Shown here: positions 42,507-51,064 of the stretch, one piece after another
How positions within the stretch are numbered: position 1 is the stretch's first letter
Layout: each line of letters starts with the position of its first letter
Source of the DNA: JANFXS01 sp022791155
GTDB taxonomy: Bacteria; Bacillota; Clostridia; Lachnospirales; Anaerotignaceae
Length of the DNA: 64,000 bases
Direction: 5' to 3'
Assembly (NCBI GenBank): GCA_949743895.1
Contig: CATJUX010000043.1
Location: forward strand, 10,210 to 74,209
Made by a program: the position numbers and the translations under genes
Notes under the pieces: generated by a model
Databases searched by the model: none
Told to the model about the DNA's origin: nothing
The model's input: only the letters and a program-made list of their open reading frames with translations

Positions 42507-43244
42507 TCATCTTGAAAAATCAAATGTATGAACCTCGTCTATGCCTTCTTCATTGTTGAGGACAGTGACTTCAAGCGTTCCGTTTTTCCAGTCTTCATCT
42601 ATAAGCTCAAACAAAAGGAAGCCCTCCATTTCATCGTCATACTGAAGATCTTTCAAAGACCATTTGTCATCCCAAAGCCGTTTAACCGAATATGGCGCAA
42701 CTGTTTCTCCATCAATGGTGAGCTTGCATTGCGAGGGTATGAGCTGACAGCCTGAATTGTTTTGATTTTCCAATGACAATATAACTTTTGTATATTTGAG
42801 GCCATCATCTCTTGAAACTGCAATCAGCTCAAGTATGTGGTCGTTTTTGCGGCTCCTTATAGGAAGTTCGCTATAAGACTTTTTCTTTTCAACTTTGTCA
42901 TAGTTCTCATCATCTTTGTCAACATAAACTATTTTTTCAACTTCAACTTCCTTAACATATGTTTTTTTGTCACTCTGTATGTTAATTGTTCTTGACGGAA
43001 TGTCAAAATCAATTGTCGCCCCTAATGTTTCAGAAACAAAACGCAATGGGACATAGGCATAGCCATTGTGATTGAGAATTGGCTGATCATCAGGCGCTTT
43101 TTTATATTCACCATCAACTTTAACAAAAACGTCATTAAAAAATTTAACTGTAACTTCAGGGTAATCATCGGCGAACACACTTGCTGAAACCATGCACAGT
43201 GCGCCAGCCACAAAACCAACTGCCATACTTTTCAGATTTTTCAT
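42507..43244 (-). CDS. Exported stalk-domain (copper amine oxidase N-terminal-like) protein
   Basis: 245-aa protein with a signal peptide (about 1-25, ending SASVFADD). The copper amine oxidase N-terminal-like stalk domain spans about residues 45-95 (AYVPLRFVSETLGATIDFD). These domains act as cell-surface or wall modules and carry no amine oxidase activity. The remaining 130 residues are a beta-rich domain (LELIAVSRDDGLKYTKVILS, FLLFELIDEDWKNGTLEV) that I do not recognise. TGGAGG precedes the ATG at 43244. It is the first gene of a pair with the TolC-like protein. Confidence 0.82.
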   Translation of the reverse strand: MKNLKSMAVGFVAGALCMVSASVFADDYPEVTVKFFNDVFVKVDGEYKKAPDDQPILNHNGYAYVPLRFVSETLGATIDFDIPSRTINIQSDKKTYVKEVEVEKIVYVDKDDENYDKVEKKKSYSELPIRSRKNDHILELIAVSRDDGLKYTKVILSLENQNNSGCQLIPSQCKLTIDGETVAPYSVKRLWDDKWSLKDLQYDDEMEGFLLFELIDEDWKNGTLEVTVLNNEEGIDEVHTFDFSR

Positions 43245-43705
43245 AGGCTTATCCTCCAAAAATAGATTATAATAGAAACCCTTTGTCATGTTAGTAATTT
43301 TACAGCCTATAATCGAAAATTACAATTAATTTTTCCTTACAAAACAGTTAAATTCACATGTTCAAAATTAATTAATCACTATATTCGCAATTTGCCAAGC
43401 TTTTTTGTAACTTTTTAGCAATTTTATGCATATAAATTCCATATTTATTTACATAAAAATAGTCCAACACTTTTTGAAGCATATTTCACATCAATATGAA
43501 AACATTCGAACTCATTTTGCAAACAGGCCACAGTCAAAAACTTGTCAGCTAACAAAAAAATTAAAAACAGTTTGGTTCAACAAAGTTTGCATATGCAACG
43601 CTCTTAAAACGCAACAAAAATTTTGCACGCCTCACAAGCAGCAGAGATCCGCTAAATATGTAAATGGTGTCATATCAAATTAATACGAAACATAAAACAA
43701 AAAGT
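43245..43705. other. Intergenic region, 461 bp
   Basis: AT-rich, no supported gene. It holds the leader of the stalk/TolC-like operon, with a weak promoter-like TTGTAA-17-TAAAAT on the minus strand near 43295-43325. No clear terminator for the dnaI-like gene was found. Confidence 0.5.
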
Positions 43706-44710
43706 TTATGAATTTCTATATTTTTTAATCAGTCTTATATCTTCGCCAAAAAATTTAAGGGTTATGAATTCTCCCATAATCCTTGAAATAATCCTGTCAG
43801 AATATTTCTCTCCCAAATTTTTCAAGCCCAAGTTTGTTGAAATAATCATAGGTTTTTTGGATATGAGCCTTGTGTTTATTATATCAAACAGTTCAGAATT
43901 GGAGAAAACTGTTGAAAATTCTGTTCCCAAATCATCAACTATCAAAAGTTCAACACCCAAAATTTCCTCCATATACTTTCCAACTTCCTGTTCATTTTCA
44001 TCGCTTCTGTTAAATTTTTCGTTTTCAAGCGCCTTAAACAGCTGTGGAGCCGTTATATACATAACCGTCACACCTCTGTCAAGAAGTTCCTTTGCAACAC
44101 AACTGCACACAAAAGTTTTTCCCAACCCCGGGCTTCCATAAAGCAGCAAATTTTTGGCAGTTTTTCCAAAAGTTCTTGTGAACCCAAGGCATTCTTCCAA
44201 TATCCTTTTTATGTTTTGCCGCGGCGATATGTCCTCATTCCCAGTTGCATTGTCAGAATAATATGAAAAATCAAATGAATCAAAATTTTGGATCTTTGTT
44301 ATGTCCTTCATATTTGAGCTGTTATATGCCAAATCAACAAGTTTTTGAGTGAAGCAACTGCATCTAACGCCCCCAATGAAGCCTGTGTCACTGCATTTGT
44401 CGCATTCGTGTCTTAAACATAAATAATCTTCATCAAATCCCATGCTGTCCATAATTTCTTTTTTTTCATTTTTCAAGGCAGAAAGCTTTGTTTTGAGCTC
44501 AGTTTGAAAAAAATCGGCATTGTCAGGGTTTTCAAGCACATTTTTTGCCATGCCAACTCCAGCCATAGAAATTTCTCTGTCTATTTCTTCAACTCGTGGC
44601 AATGATGCATACACCTCACTGCGTCTTTTCCGAAGCTCATTTTCTTTTTTAGTTCTTAGTCTGTCATATTGCTTCAATATTTCTTTATAAATTTCACTTT
44701 TAGTGGCCAT
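43706..44710 (-). CDS. DnaC/DnaI-like helicase-loading ATPase
   Basis: 334-aa AAA+ protein. The N-terminal helical part is followed by a cysteine cluster CDKCSDTGFIGGVRCSC (zinc-binding, about 118-134). Walker A is LLLYGSPGLGKTF, Walker B LLIVDDLGTE and the arginine-finger region is DRIISRIMGEF. It probably loads the replicative helicase with the DnaD-like protein encoded just upstream; the ATG is six bases after that stop. Confidence 0.9.
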   Translation of the reverse strand: MATKSEIYKEILKQYDRLRTKKENELRKRRSEVYASLPRVEEIDREISMAGVGMAKNVLENPDNADFFQTELKTKLSALKNEKKEIMDSMGFDEDYLCLRHECDKCSDTGFIGGVRCSCFTQKLVDLAYNSSNMKDITKIQNFDSFDFSYYSDNATGNEDISPRQNIKRILEECLGFTRTFGKTAKNLLLYGSPGLGKTFVCSCVAKELLDRGVTVMYITAPQLFKALENEKFNRSDENEQEVGKYMEEILGVELLIVDDLGTEFSTVFSNSELFDIINTRLISKKPMIISTNLGLKNLGEKYSDRIISRIMGEFITLKFFGEDIRLIKKYRNS

Positions 44711-44716
44711 GACTGC

Positions 44717-45709
44717 TTACTGACCTCCTTTTTGTCGTTCCATTTTTTCAAAATAATCATAATCATAAACCCTTTGTTCATAATCTGAAAACTTGTTTCT
44801 AACTTTTTGTGTTTTGGAATCTTCACTTTTTTTATCAGGTTTCGGCAACGCTTCTTCCTTTCTGGCTTCAGCAAATTTTGTGTCGTCAGCCAATATGTCA
44901 TCTTTTGTCATGATTCCCTTTTCACGCCAGCCTTTTAATATTGTGTCAGCATAGTTGAACACTGGCTGGCCAATTTTTGATATTGTCTTTTCACATGCAA
45001 CAACAACAATGTCAACTGGAAACTTATATTCTTTAAGCCATTTTTCCATAAATTTTTCTTCATTTTTGTTTGGATCCCTATAGCTTTGTCCAAATGCACG
45101 CATGATTTTTCTGAAATCAGTGTTATAAAGCCGTATATGTTCGTCAGCTTTTTCGGCTGTGTCAATTCCTCTGTCTGCCCAGTCTATTGCAACTGTCTCG
45201 ATATATCTCATGTTTCTTTTGTTGTTGCTTATGCAATGATATAACAAACGATCTATAACTTCCAAACTCAAACCAATCCAATTATATATAGAAAAAATGC
45301 ATGACAAATCATTGTGGCTCAAGAGCCGGCCCAAATATCTTTGAGCCATGTCAAAAAGACAGCGAACATCGCTATTTTTTTCAGCATATATCGCAAGTTC
45401 CATTGGTGAATATTGAGGCTTCTCACTGATGTGCACATTTTTGGGCGCATTATCATTCACATTAAAAAACAAAGTTCCGTTTTTTTCGCTTATAACCTCC
45501 TGCCTTTTCCAATATAAAACAGCATCGTTTATACATGACATATCCATTTTCAAATATTCTTCAATCTCGCTGATTTCAACTCCCTTGCCTCTGTCAAGAG
45601 CTTTTGCGCACAAAAAAAACCTCAGGAACTCGGCTGGGGTATATATCAAATATTTTTTGAGAAACGAACTGTCAATTTTTATTGTATTTAGTCTTTTATC
45701 CTCACACAT
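44717..45709 (-). CDS. DnaD-domain replication initiation protein
   Basis: 330-aa protein. N-terminal winged-helix part (LKKYLIYTPAEFLRFFLCAK). DnaD-like domain around 200-290 with EVIDRLLYHCISNNKRNMRY, IETVAIDWADRGIDTAEKA and the later YADTILKGWREKGIMT, which matches the conserved YxxxIxxxW motif of the DnaD C-terminal domain. The tail is Lys/Glu-rich. The ATG at 45709 follows GGAG; a 21-residue upstream extension lacks a ribosome site. It forms an operon with the DnaI-like ATPase. Confidence 0.88.
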   Translation of the reverse strand: MCEDKRLNTIKIDSSFLKKYLIYTPAEFLRFFLCAKALDRGKGVEISEIEEYLKMDMSCINDAVLYWKRQEVISEKNGTLFFNVNDNAPKNVHISEKPQYSPMELAIYAEKNSDVRCLFDMAQRYLGRLLSHNDLSCIFSIYNWIGLSLEVIDRLLYHCISNNKRNMRYIETVAIDWADRGIDTAEKADEHIRLYNTDFRKIMRAFGQSYRDPNKNEEKFMEKWLKEYKFPVDIVVVACEKTISKIGQPVFNYADTILKGWREKGIMTKDDILADDTKFAEARKEEALPKPDKKSEDSKTQKVRNKFSDYEQRVYDYDYFEKMERQKGGQ

Positions 45710-45760
45710 AAATAATTCTCCAAACACACCGCACAAAATCATATCATTTAATTTATTCTT

Positions 45761-45769
45761 ATTATACCA
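45761..45769 (-). promoter_or_regulatory. Extended -10 promoter of dnaD-dnaI unit
   Basis: Minus strand TGGTATAAT. No good -35, so an extended -10 type is suggested. Confidence 0.5.
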
Positions 45770-45867
45770 CAAAACTAATATATATTAAAAGCTTTGAATT
45801 TATATAAAAAATTCATATGTTTTGTTTTCTGTTATATCTGAGTTAGCTTTTGGCACATACAATTATG

Positions 45868-45913
45868 AAAAACCGACATCTCCAAAAGAAACTTATTTCC
45901 TTGAAAATGTCGG
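45868..45913 (-). terminator. Terminator downstream of the TagO/WecA gene
   Basis: Minus strand CCGACAT / ATGTCGG arms (45913-45907 with 45879-45873) followed by TTTTTC. Confidence 0.8.
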
Positions 45914-45947
45914 TTCAATCCAAACAAAACAGCTTAAAACAGTTTGT

Positions 45948-46982
45948 TTATTCCTTATTTTTTCTCATGTTGTTGAAAAAATATATAACAAAACTAAGCA
46001 AAAACACCGTCAGCATTATGATGACAAATGTTTGCGCATTCTTATATGATATAAAAACTGCCAAAAGCCCGCACGCCGCACTAATTCCGTATAATATTAT
46101 GACAGCCTGTTTCTGTGTGAAGCCTTTGTCTATAAGTCTGTGATGCAAATGGCCTCTGTCAGGCGACATAATGGGCTGTCTTTTTGCAATTCTTCTCACA
46201 ATTGCAAAAAGTGTGTCAAAAATTGGAAGGCCAAGAGAGAGCATTGAAACAGCCAAAGCCAAAAATGCATAGCCCTTAAACACGCCCAAAATGCTTGTCA
46301 CGGACAATGTGAAGCCCAAAAATGTCGCGCCAGTGTCACCCATAAAAATTTGTGCCGGATTGAAGTTTCGCGGCAAAAACCCAAGACAGCTCCCGGCCAG
46401 TGTTGCTGTGAGAACAACCGAAAGCTCGTCTCCTGTCAATATGCACATTGTCATGAGCGAAAGCGCGGCTATTGAAGAAACTCCAGCCGCAAGGCCATCA
46501 AGGCCGTCAATGAGATTGACAGCATTTGTGACTCCAACAATCCACAAAATTGTTATTGGAATGCTCAAATAGTGCAAAACCGTTGAAAATGGCCAAAACA
46601 CAACGTTTATTCGTATGCCGGAATACACCACAACAGCCGCTGCCAAAATTTGCACAACGAACTTAATTCGTGCTCTCAAATTAAAGCAATCATCAAAAAT
46701 TCCCAAAACAACAATCATTCCAGCGCCAATCAAAAACCCAACAATCTGCCGCGGATCATTGTGAGAAGTGAATCTATAAAGCAGCATGAGCGTGAGCATG
46801 AAACCAAGAACAATGGCAATTCCGCCCATTCTCGGCATGGGGTTTGAATGCATTCCTCTTGCCTTTGGATAGTCTATGGCACCAGCTTTAATTGAAATTT
46901 TTTTTGCAACCGGCGTCATCACGTTTGATATTGCAAATGCGGTTGAAAATGCCGCTATATATAAAACCCAGTCATGTTCCAA
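45948..46982 (-). CDS. Undecaprenyl-phosphate N-acetylglucosamine-1-phosphate transferase (TagO/WecA family)
   Basis: 344-aa membrane enzyme with about ten hydrophobic helices. It starts wall polymer synthesis by moving a sugar phosphate from UDP-GlcNAc to undecaprenyl phosphate. Catalytic Asp motifs are GIFDDCFNLRAR, NAVNLIDGLDGLAAG and IFMGDTGATFLG; the His motif is SPDRGHLHHRL. This pattern is TagO/WecA rather than MraY. A TTG start (46982) is preceded by GGGAGAG. It lies 21 bp after upp. Confidence 0.92.
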   Translation of the reverse strand: MEHDWVLYIAAFSTAFAISNVMTPVAKKISIKAGAIDYPKARGMHSNPMPRMGGIAIVLGFMLTLMLLYRFTSHNDPRQIVGFLIGAGMIVVLGIFDDCFNLRARIKFVVQILAAAVVVYSGIRINVVFWPFSTVLHYLSIPITILWIVGVTNAVNLIDGLDGLAAGVSSIAALSLMTMCILTGDELSVVLTATLAGSCLGFLPRNFNPAQIFMGDTGATFLGFTLSVTSILGVFKGYAFLALAVSMLSLGLPIFDTLFAIVRRIAKRQPIMSPDRGHLHHRLIDKGFTQKQAVIILYGISAACGLLAVFISYKNAQTFVIIMLTVFLLSFVIYFFNNMRKNKE

Positions 46983-47003
46983 AATGAATCTCTCCCAAAA
47001 CTG

Positions 47004-47630
47004 CTATTTCGTTCCAAATATTCTGTCACCAGCATCACCAAGCCCTGGAACGATATAGCCGTGCTCATTCAGTTTAGTGTCATATCCAGCCACATAAATG
47101 TCAACATCTTCATGCTCGCTTTGAATTGTTTTAACGCCATCGGGAGCTGCCAATATGCTAAGCATTGTTATTTTCTTTGCTCCTCTTTCTTTCAAAAAAC
47201 TGATTGAAGCTGATGCTGTTTTCCCTGTGGCAATCATTGGATCGACAAGAAACACTTCACTTTCCTCCATGCCTGATGGAAGTTTGCAATAATATTCGAT
47301 TGGATTCAATGTTTCTGGATCACGATATAGCCCGATATGGCCTATTTTAGATGTTGGCAAAACTTCTGAAACAGCATCGCTCATGCCAATTCCGGCACGC
47401 AAAATTGCCACAATGTCAATTCTTTTTGTGATTGTTTTACAAACACATTTGTCAATAGGCGTTTCAATTTCAATTTCTTCCAGCGGAAGTTCCCTTGTTG
47501 CTTCATATGTGAGCAAAATTGCAACCTCGCGAATGAGCTCTTTAAATTCTTTAGTTTTAGTGTCCTTGTTTCTTAGCATTGACATTTTGTGCTGAACCAA
47601 CGGATGTTCCGAAATAAAAAGTTTTCCCAT
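47004..47630 (-). CDS. upp: Uracil phosphoribosyltransferase
   Basis: 208-aa salvage enzyme that makes UMP from uracil and PRPP. PRPP loop VDPMIATGKTASASI, AILRAGIGMSDA and the C-terminal uracil-binding YIVPGLGDAGDRIFGTK are family signatures. GGAGG precedes the ATG. Cluster order rpiB-upp-tagO is common in Firmicutes. Confidence 0.97.
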   Translation of the reverse strand: MGKLFISEHPLVQHKMSMLRNKDTKTKEFKELIREVAILLTYEATRELPLEEIEIETPIDKCVCKTITKRIDIVAILRAGIGMSDAVSEVLPTSKIGHIGLYRDPETLNPIEYYCKLPSGMEESEVFLVDPMIATGKTASASISFLKERGAKKITMLSILAAPDGVKTIQSEHEDVDIYVAGYDTKLNEHGYIVPGLGDAGDRIFGTK

Positions 47631-47659
47631 GGTAATCCTCCAATCAATTCAATGTCTAT

Positions 47660-48088
47660 TCACTCTTCAATCATGCCTATTCTGCGCACATGTCTCTCAT
47701 CATTGCTAAATTGTGTTTCCAAAAAAGTTTTCACAATTTCCAAAGCCAGCCCCGTTCCAACAACTCTTGCTCCCATGGCAAGTATATTGGCGTCATTGTG
47801 CTCCCTCGTTGCTTTTGCCGAAAAACAATCGTGGCATAATGCGGCGCGTATGCCCTTCACTTTGTTGGCCGTTATTGAAATTCCAATTCCAGTTCCGCAA
47901 ATGAGAATTCCGTTTTCGCATTCTCCAGACGCCACAGCTTCAGCCACGGCTTTGGCAAAAACAGGATAGTCACACGATTCTTCGGAATATGTTCCAAAAT
48001 TTTTATATTCTTTATTTTCGCTTTCGAGATATTTGATTACTTCTTTCATAAGCGGAAAACCGCCATGGTCACAGCCCAGCGCAATCAT
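47660..48088 (-). CDS. rpiB: Ribose-5-phosphate isomerase B
   Basis: 142-aa RpiB/LacAB-family isomerase of the pentose phosphate pathway. It has the N-terminal ALGCDHGGFPLMKEV, the active-site Cys in ILICGTGIGISI and HNDANILAMGARVVG. GGGAG lies before the ATG. It lies between the phosphatase gene (179-bp gap) and upp (29 bp). Confidence 0.96.
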   Translation of the reverse strand: MIALGCDHGGFPLMKEVIKYLESENKEYKNFGTYSEESCDYPVFAKAVAEAVASGECENGILICGTGIGISITANKVKGIRAALCHDCFSAKATREHNDANILAMGARVVGTGLALEIVKTFLETQFSNDERHVRRIGMIEE

Positions 48089-48267
48089 AAATGACTCCCT
48101 TCAAAAAACAAAACTGTTTCCGACATATCTTTTATATGATATAAAATTATGTTTCATTGTTCCAACATCAACTTGTAAAACATGACATAATTTCCTAAGT
48201 TCATTCAAAAATCTTGCACAACGATATAAATTAAATATATATTACCATTTTATTACCGATTTTTCAA

Positions 48268-48705
48268 TTATTTCATCAACACGTTTGCCGCGTCAGAAAT
48301 ATATTTTTTCAAATGCTCAAGGCATTGTTCATATATCTCCTCGCTGCCGCCATATGGATCTATTATGTCGTCATTGTGCCCGCCATACTCTGCTATTGTG
48401 AAAACGGGAACATTGAGCTCTGCACATATTGAAGCTACGGCCTGTTTGTGTCCATTTGTCATCGTAAAAACAATGTCAGCCCATTTTATCAGCTCTGTTG
48501 TGATTTGTGATGGTTTATGATCACTCAAATCAAGCCCCGATTTGGACATGGCTTTTATGGCATTTTCTGAAGCTCCTCCAATTTCAACGACATTTATTCC
48601 TGCTGACTTAATTTCAAACCCGTCTTTTGGAAAAATGCTTTTTGCCACAGCTTCTGCCATAGGACTGCGGCAAGTGTTTCCAGTGCATACAAAAAGTATA
48701 TTCAT
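48268..48705 (-). CDS. ywlE: Low-molecular-weight phosphatase, probable protein-arginine phosphatase (YwlE-like)
   Basis: 145-aa phosphatase with P-loop VCTGNTCRSPMAEA: nucleophile C7, C12, R13, and the acid Asp in DIIDPYGGSEE. Residue 11 is Thr; in Bacillus YwlE, Thr11 in place of Ile is what gives preference for phospho-arginine. This predicts a YwlE-type arginine phosphatase rather than a tyrosine phosphatase. The tsaC-ywlE-rpiB order equals that of B. subtilis. No McsB-type kinase is in the window. The ATG at 48705 is close to the tsaC stop. Confidence 0.88.
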   Translation of the reverse strand: MNILFVCTGNTCRSPMAEAVAKSIFPKDGFEIKSAGINVVEIGGASENAIKAMSKSGLDLSDHKPSQITTELIKWADIVFTMTNGHKQAVASICAELNVPVFTIAEYGGHNDDIIDPYGGSEEIYEQCLEHLKKYISDAANVLMK

Positions 48706-48710
48706 ATTTA

Positions 48711-49763
48711 TCACGCCTCAATAAAGTTGTATCCTGCTGCTTTTTTCAAACGATTCATTATGGCCGTTCCCTCTCCACTTTCGTCAAAAACCTCCGAAAA
48801 CACCACGTCGGCGCCCAAATGGTCAAACTTTCTCAACATATTAAAAAGATTCGCCCCAATCTCAATTTCGTTTTCACGGCTCCCGGCACTAAGCACAAAA
48901 TCCGCCTCATAGCATCCTTTGGTTTCGTCAGTGGCAAGAACTCCCGTTTTCCGGCCTTTCATTTTTTCATCAGCAGTTAGAGAATTTATTTTTTCAACCA
49001 CAGCATCAGAATTGCCCTTCACAAGAACAACGCTTGCCTTTGGTGAATAGTGAGTATATTTCATTCCCGGCGCTTTGGGCACGAAATTGCTGTCAGGCTT
49101 TTGCAATATTGCCGGATCAAATTCAGCCTTTCCCAAAAGCTTTTCAAGCATTTCTTTTGTTATGGCTCCCGGCCTGAGTATGACAGCGCTTTCGCCTGTC
49201 ACATCAACAATTGTGCTTTCAAGGCCAAACTCTGCCGCTCCTCCATCAAGTATCATGTCAATTTTTCCAGTCAAATCAAACTCCACATGGCTCGCCCTTG
49301 TTGGGCTTGGTTTGCCAGATGAATTGGCGCTTGGGGCCGCAACGGGAACATTTGCTTTTTTAATAAGCTTTCTTGCCATATTGTTTGAAGGAAAACGCAC
49401 TCCAACCGTGTCAAGTCCGCCGGTGACAGCATTGGGGACACACGGCTTTTTTTTGAAAATCAAAGTCAAAGGCCCTGGCCAGAACTTGTCCATAATTTTG
49501 ACGGCAAGCGGCGTAACCTCAGCCACTATATTGTCAAGTTCGCATATATCACCAATGTGGAGTATGAGAGGGTTGTCAGACGGCCGCCCTTTCGCTTCAT
49601 ATATCTTTTTGCAGGCAGCTTCTGAAAGCCCGTTGGCGCCAAGGCCATAAACCGTTTCTGTAGGAAAAGCCACCAGGCCTCCTTTTCGGAGAATATCGGC
49701 GGCTTCCTCAATGAATTTATTGTCATTTTCATTGTTGTTCAGTTTTCTTATAACTGTTTTCAT
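48711..49763 (-). CDS. tsaC: Threonylcarbamoyl-AMP synthase (Sua5-type, with C-terminal domain)
   Basis: 350-aa enzyme making the TC-AMP precursor for tRNA t6A37. YrdC core with GLVAFPTETVYGLGANG, KGRPSDNPLILHI and PSANSSGKPSPTRASHV; PGMKYTHYSPKASVVLV marks the link to the C-terminal Sua5 domain. The ATG at 49763 is one base after the stop of the SEC-C gene. A longer frame to 49820 overlaps that gene and is rejected. Confidence 0.95.
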   Translation of the reverse strand: MKTVIRKLNNNENDNKFIEEAADILRKGGLVAFPTETVYGLGANGLSEAACKKIYEAKGRPSDNPLILHIGDICELDNIVAEVTPLAVKIMDKFWPGPLTLIFKKKPCVPNAVTGGLDTVGVRFPSNNMARKLIKKANVPVAAPSANSSGKPSPTRASHVEFDLTGKIDMILDGGAAEFGLESTIVDVTGESAVILRPGAITKEMLEKLLGKAEFDPAILQKPDSNFVPKAPGMKYTHYSPKASVVLVKGNSDAVVEKINSLTADEKMKGRKTGVLATDETKGCYEADFVLSAGSRENEIEIGANLFNMLRKFDHLGADVVFSEVFDESGEGTAIMNRLKKAAGYNFIEA

Positions 49764-49764
49764 A

Positions 49765-50259
49765 TCATGCCCCACAGCATTTTTTATATTTTTTTCCGCT
49801 TCCGCATGGACATGGATCATTGCGCCCCACTTTGGGCTCTTTGATGACAGTTCTTGATCTCTTTTGTTCTATATAGAACTCCTTTCTTTGGTCTTCAGTG
49901 AATATATTGTCCCATTGTTTCAAGTTATAGAGATGTTCAGCATGATATTCAACCATTTTTTTATAAAGTTTCTCAAAATCAATTATGATTTCAATTTGGC
50001 TTTTTTCGTCAAGTTCGTCAATCTTGTATGGATTTGGAAGTATATCGTTTAAGCCGTCGACAAATGCAATTGCATATTCCGCTGTGATGTTAAATCTTTC
50101 GGCAAGCTCATCAACACTTCCCTTAATTTCTGTGACCTTTTCTTCCAAAATATATTCATAAATCGCCTGTTCTTTAGGAAGATATTCATTCCAAACAGCA
50201 TCAACGCTTTTTCCTTGTGGTGTGAACGCTCTTTTAAGCCAATTTTCATAAATGCTCAT
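49765..50259 (-). CDS. SEC-C motif protein
   Basis: 164-aa protein. Mainly helical N-terminal part (about 1-135, ELAERFNITAEYAIAFVDGL) and a C-terminal SEC-C zinc motif GRNDPCPCGSGKKYKKCC, the type found at the SecA C-terminus. The function of such stand-alone proteins is not settled. It is tightly coupled to tsaC (one-base spacing), so it is first gene of the tsaC-ywlE unit. Confidence 0.85.
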   Translation of the reverse strand: MSIYENWLKRAFTPQGKSVDAVWNEYLPKEQAIYEYILEEKVTEIKGSVDELAERFNITAEYAIAFVDGLNDILPNPYKIDELDEKSQIEIIIDFEKLYKKMVEYHAEHLYNLKQWDNIFTEDQRKEFYIEQKRSRTVIKEPKVGRNDPCPCGSGKKYKKCCGA

Positions 50260-50302
50260 TCTTAATTTCTCTCTCCTTTAAGTGAATGGTGCTTTTGTGT
50301 TG

Positions 50303-50328
50303 GGCCGCCTGCAGCTGTCATGGCGGCC
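50303..50328. repeat. GC-rich hairpin upstream of the SEC-C gene
   Basis: GGCCGCC (50303-50309) and GGCGGCC (50322-50328) around a 12-base loop; no T-run on either strand. Confidence 0.6.
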
Positions 50329-50440
50329 ATCAAAATAACTCAGAGTTAATAATAATATATTATTCTTTACAATGCAACAATTTTAATCAATTTTATTTAC
50401 ATATGTCCGTAATACATCAATTTTTCTATATCTCAAGCAC

Positions 50441-50869
50441 TTAAACAACAAAAATTTCCACAGGGTTATATATAAATCTAATGGCGCCCCTAAGAATGTT
50501 CATCAATGAGCTTTCGGCATGTTCTCCTGATATTGCCGCTTCTTTGACAACAACCTTTGTTATTTCGTTTTCTTTCACAAATTCTTTGATGCACTCCAAA
50601 ATGTCAGTGTCGCAATAGAAGTGAACCATGCCGCCTTTTTCAGATGCAAAGCCGAAAAGTTCTTCCATAAATTTGAAATTTTTTTTGTTGCCGAAAACGC
50701 TCTTTCCTTGTTGAACATATATTATATGTAGCTCGCCATTTTTTTCATTTGCTATGCGCGCACCCTCATTGATGATTTCCTTTGGGTTTTCACGGTTTGT
50801 CACGCAAACGAGTATTTTTTCCAGCTTTTCAGTGCTTTTGTCAGCGCTTCCGCTTATTTTTTTAATCAT
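50441..50869 (-). CDS. Universal stress protein-domain protein (KdpD-USP-like)
   Basis: 142-aa cytosolic protein with an N-terminal LEKILVCVTNRENPKEIINE, similar to the USP domain of KdpD sensor kinases (nucleotide-binding Rossmann-like fold). The middle has GELHIIYVQQGKSVFGNKK and the end FIYNPVEIFVV. A stand-alone form; the partner is unknown. Flanking gaps of about 180 bp on each side suggest a single-gene unit. Confidence 0.72.
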   Translation of the reverse strand: MIKKISGSADKSTEKLEKILVCVTNRENPKEIINEGARIANEKNGELHIIYVQQGKSVFGNKKNFKFMEELFGFASEKGGMVHFYCDTDILECIKEFVKENEITKVVVKEAAISGEHAESSLMNILRGAIRFIYNPVEIFVV

Positions 50870-51064
50870 ATTATGCCTCCAATTCTGATAAAAAATCTAT
50901 ACAATGAATTTAACTAAATATCTATTTTAATTATATTCATCATACAAAAAATTCCTTCATTATTGGTGTATTTCATTTAAACATAATGTGAATATAGTGT
51001 AAACGGAATTGCTTTTCGTCAATATAAAAAATTATATAAAAACGCAATGCTTATATATGAAAAC

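Noticed and set aside
43426..43683. 85-codon plus-strand frame before the dnaI-like gene
   Set aside because: Low-complexity AT-rich translation without a ribosome site.
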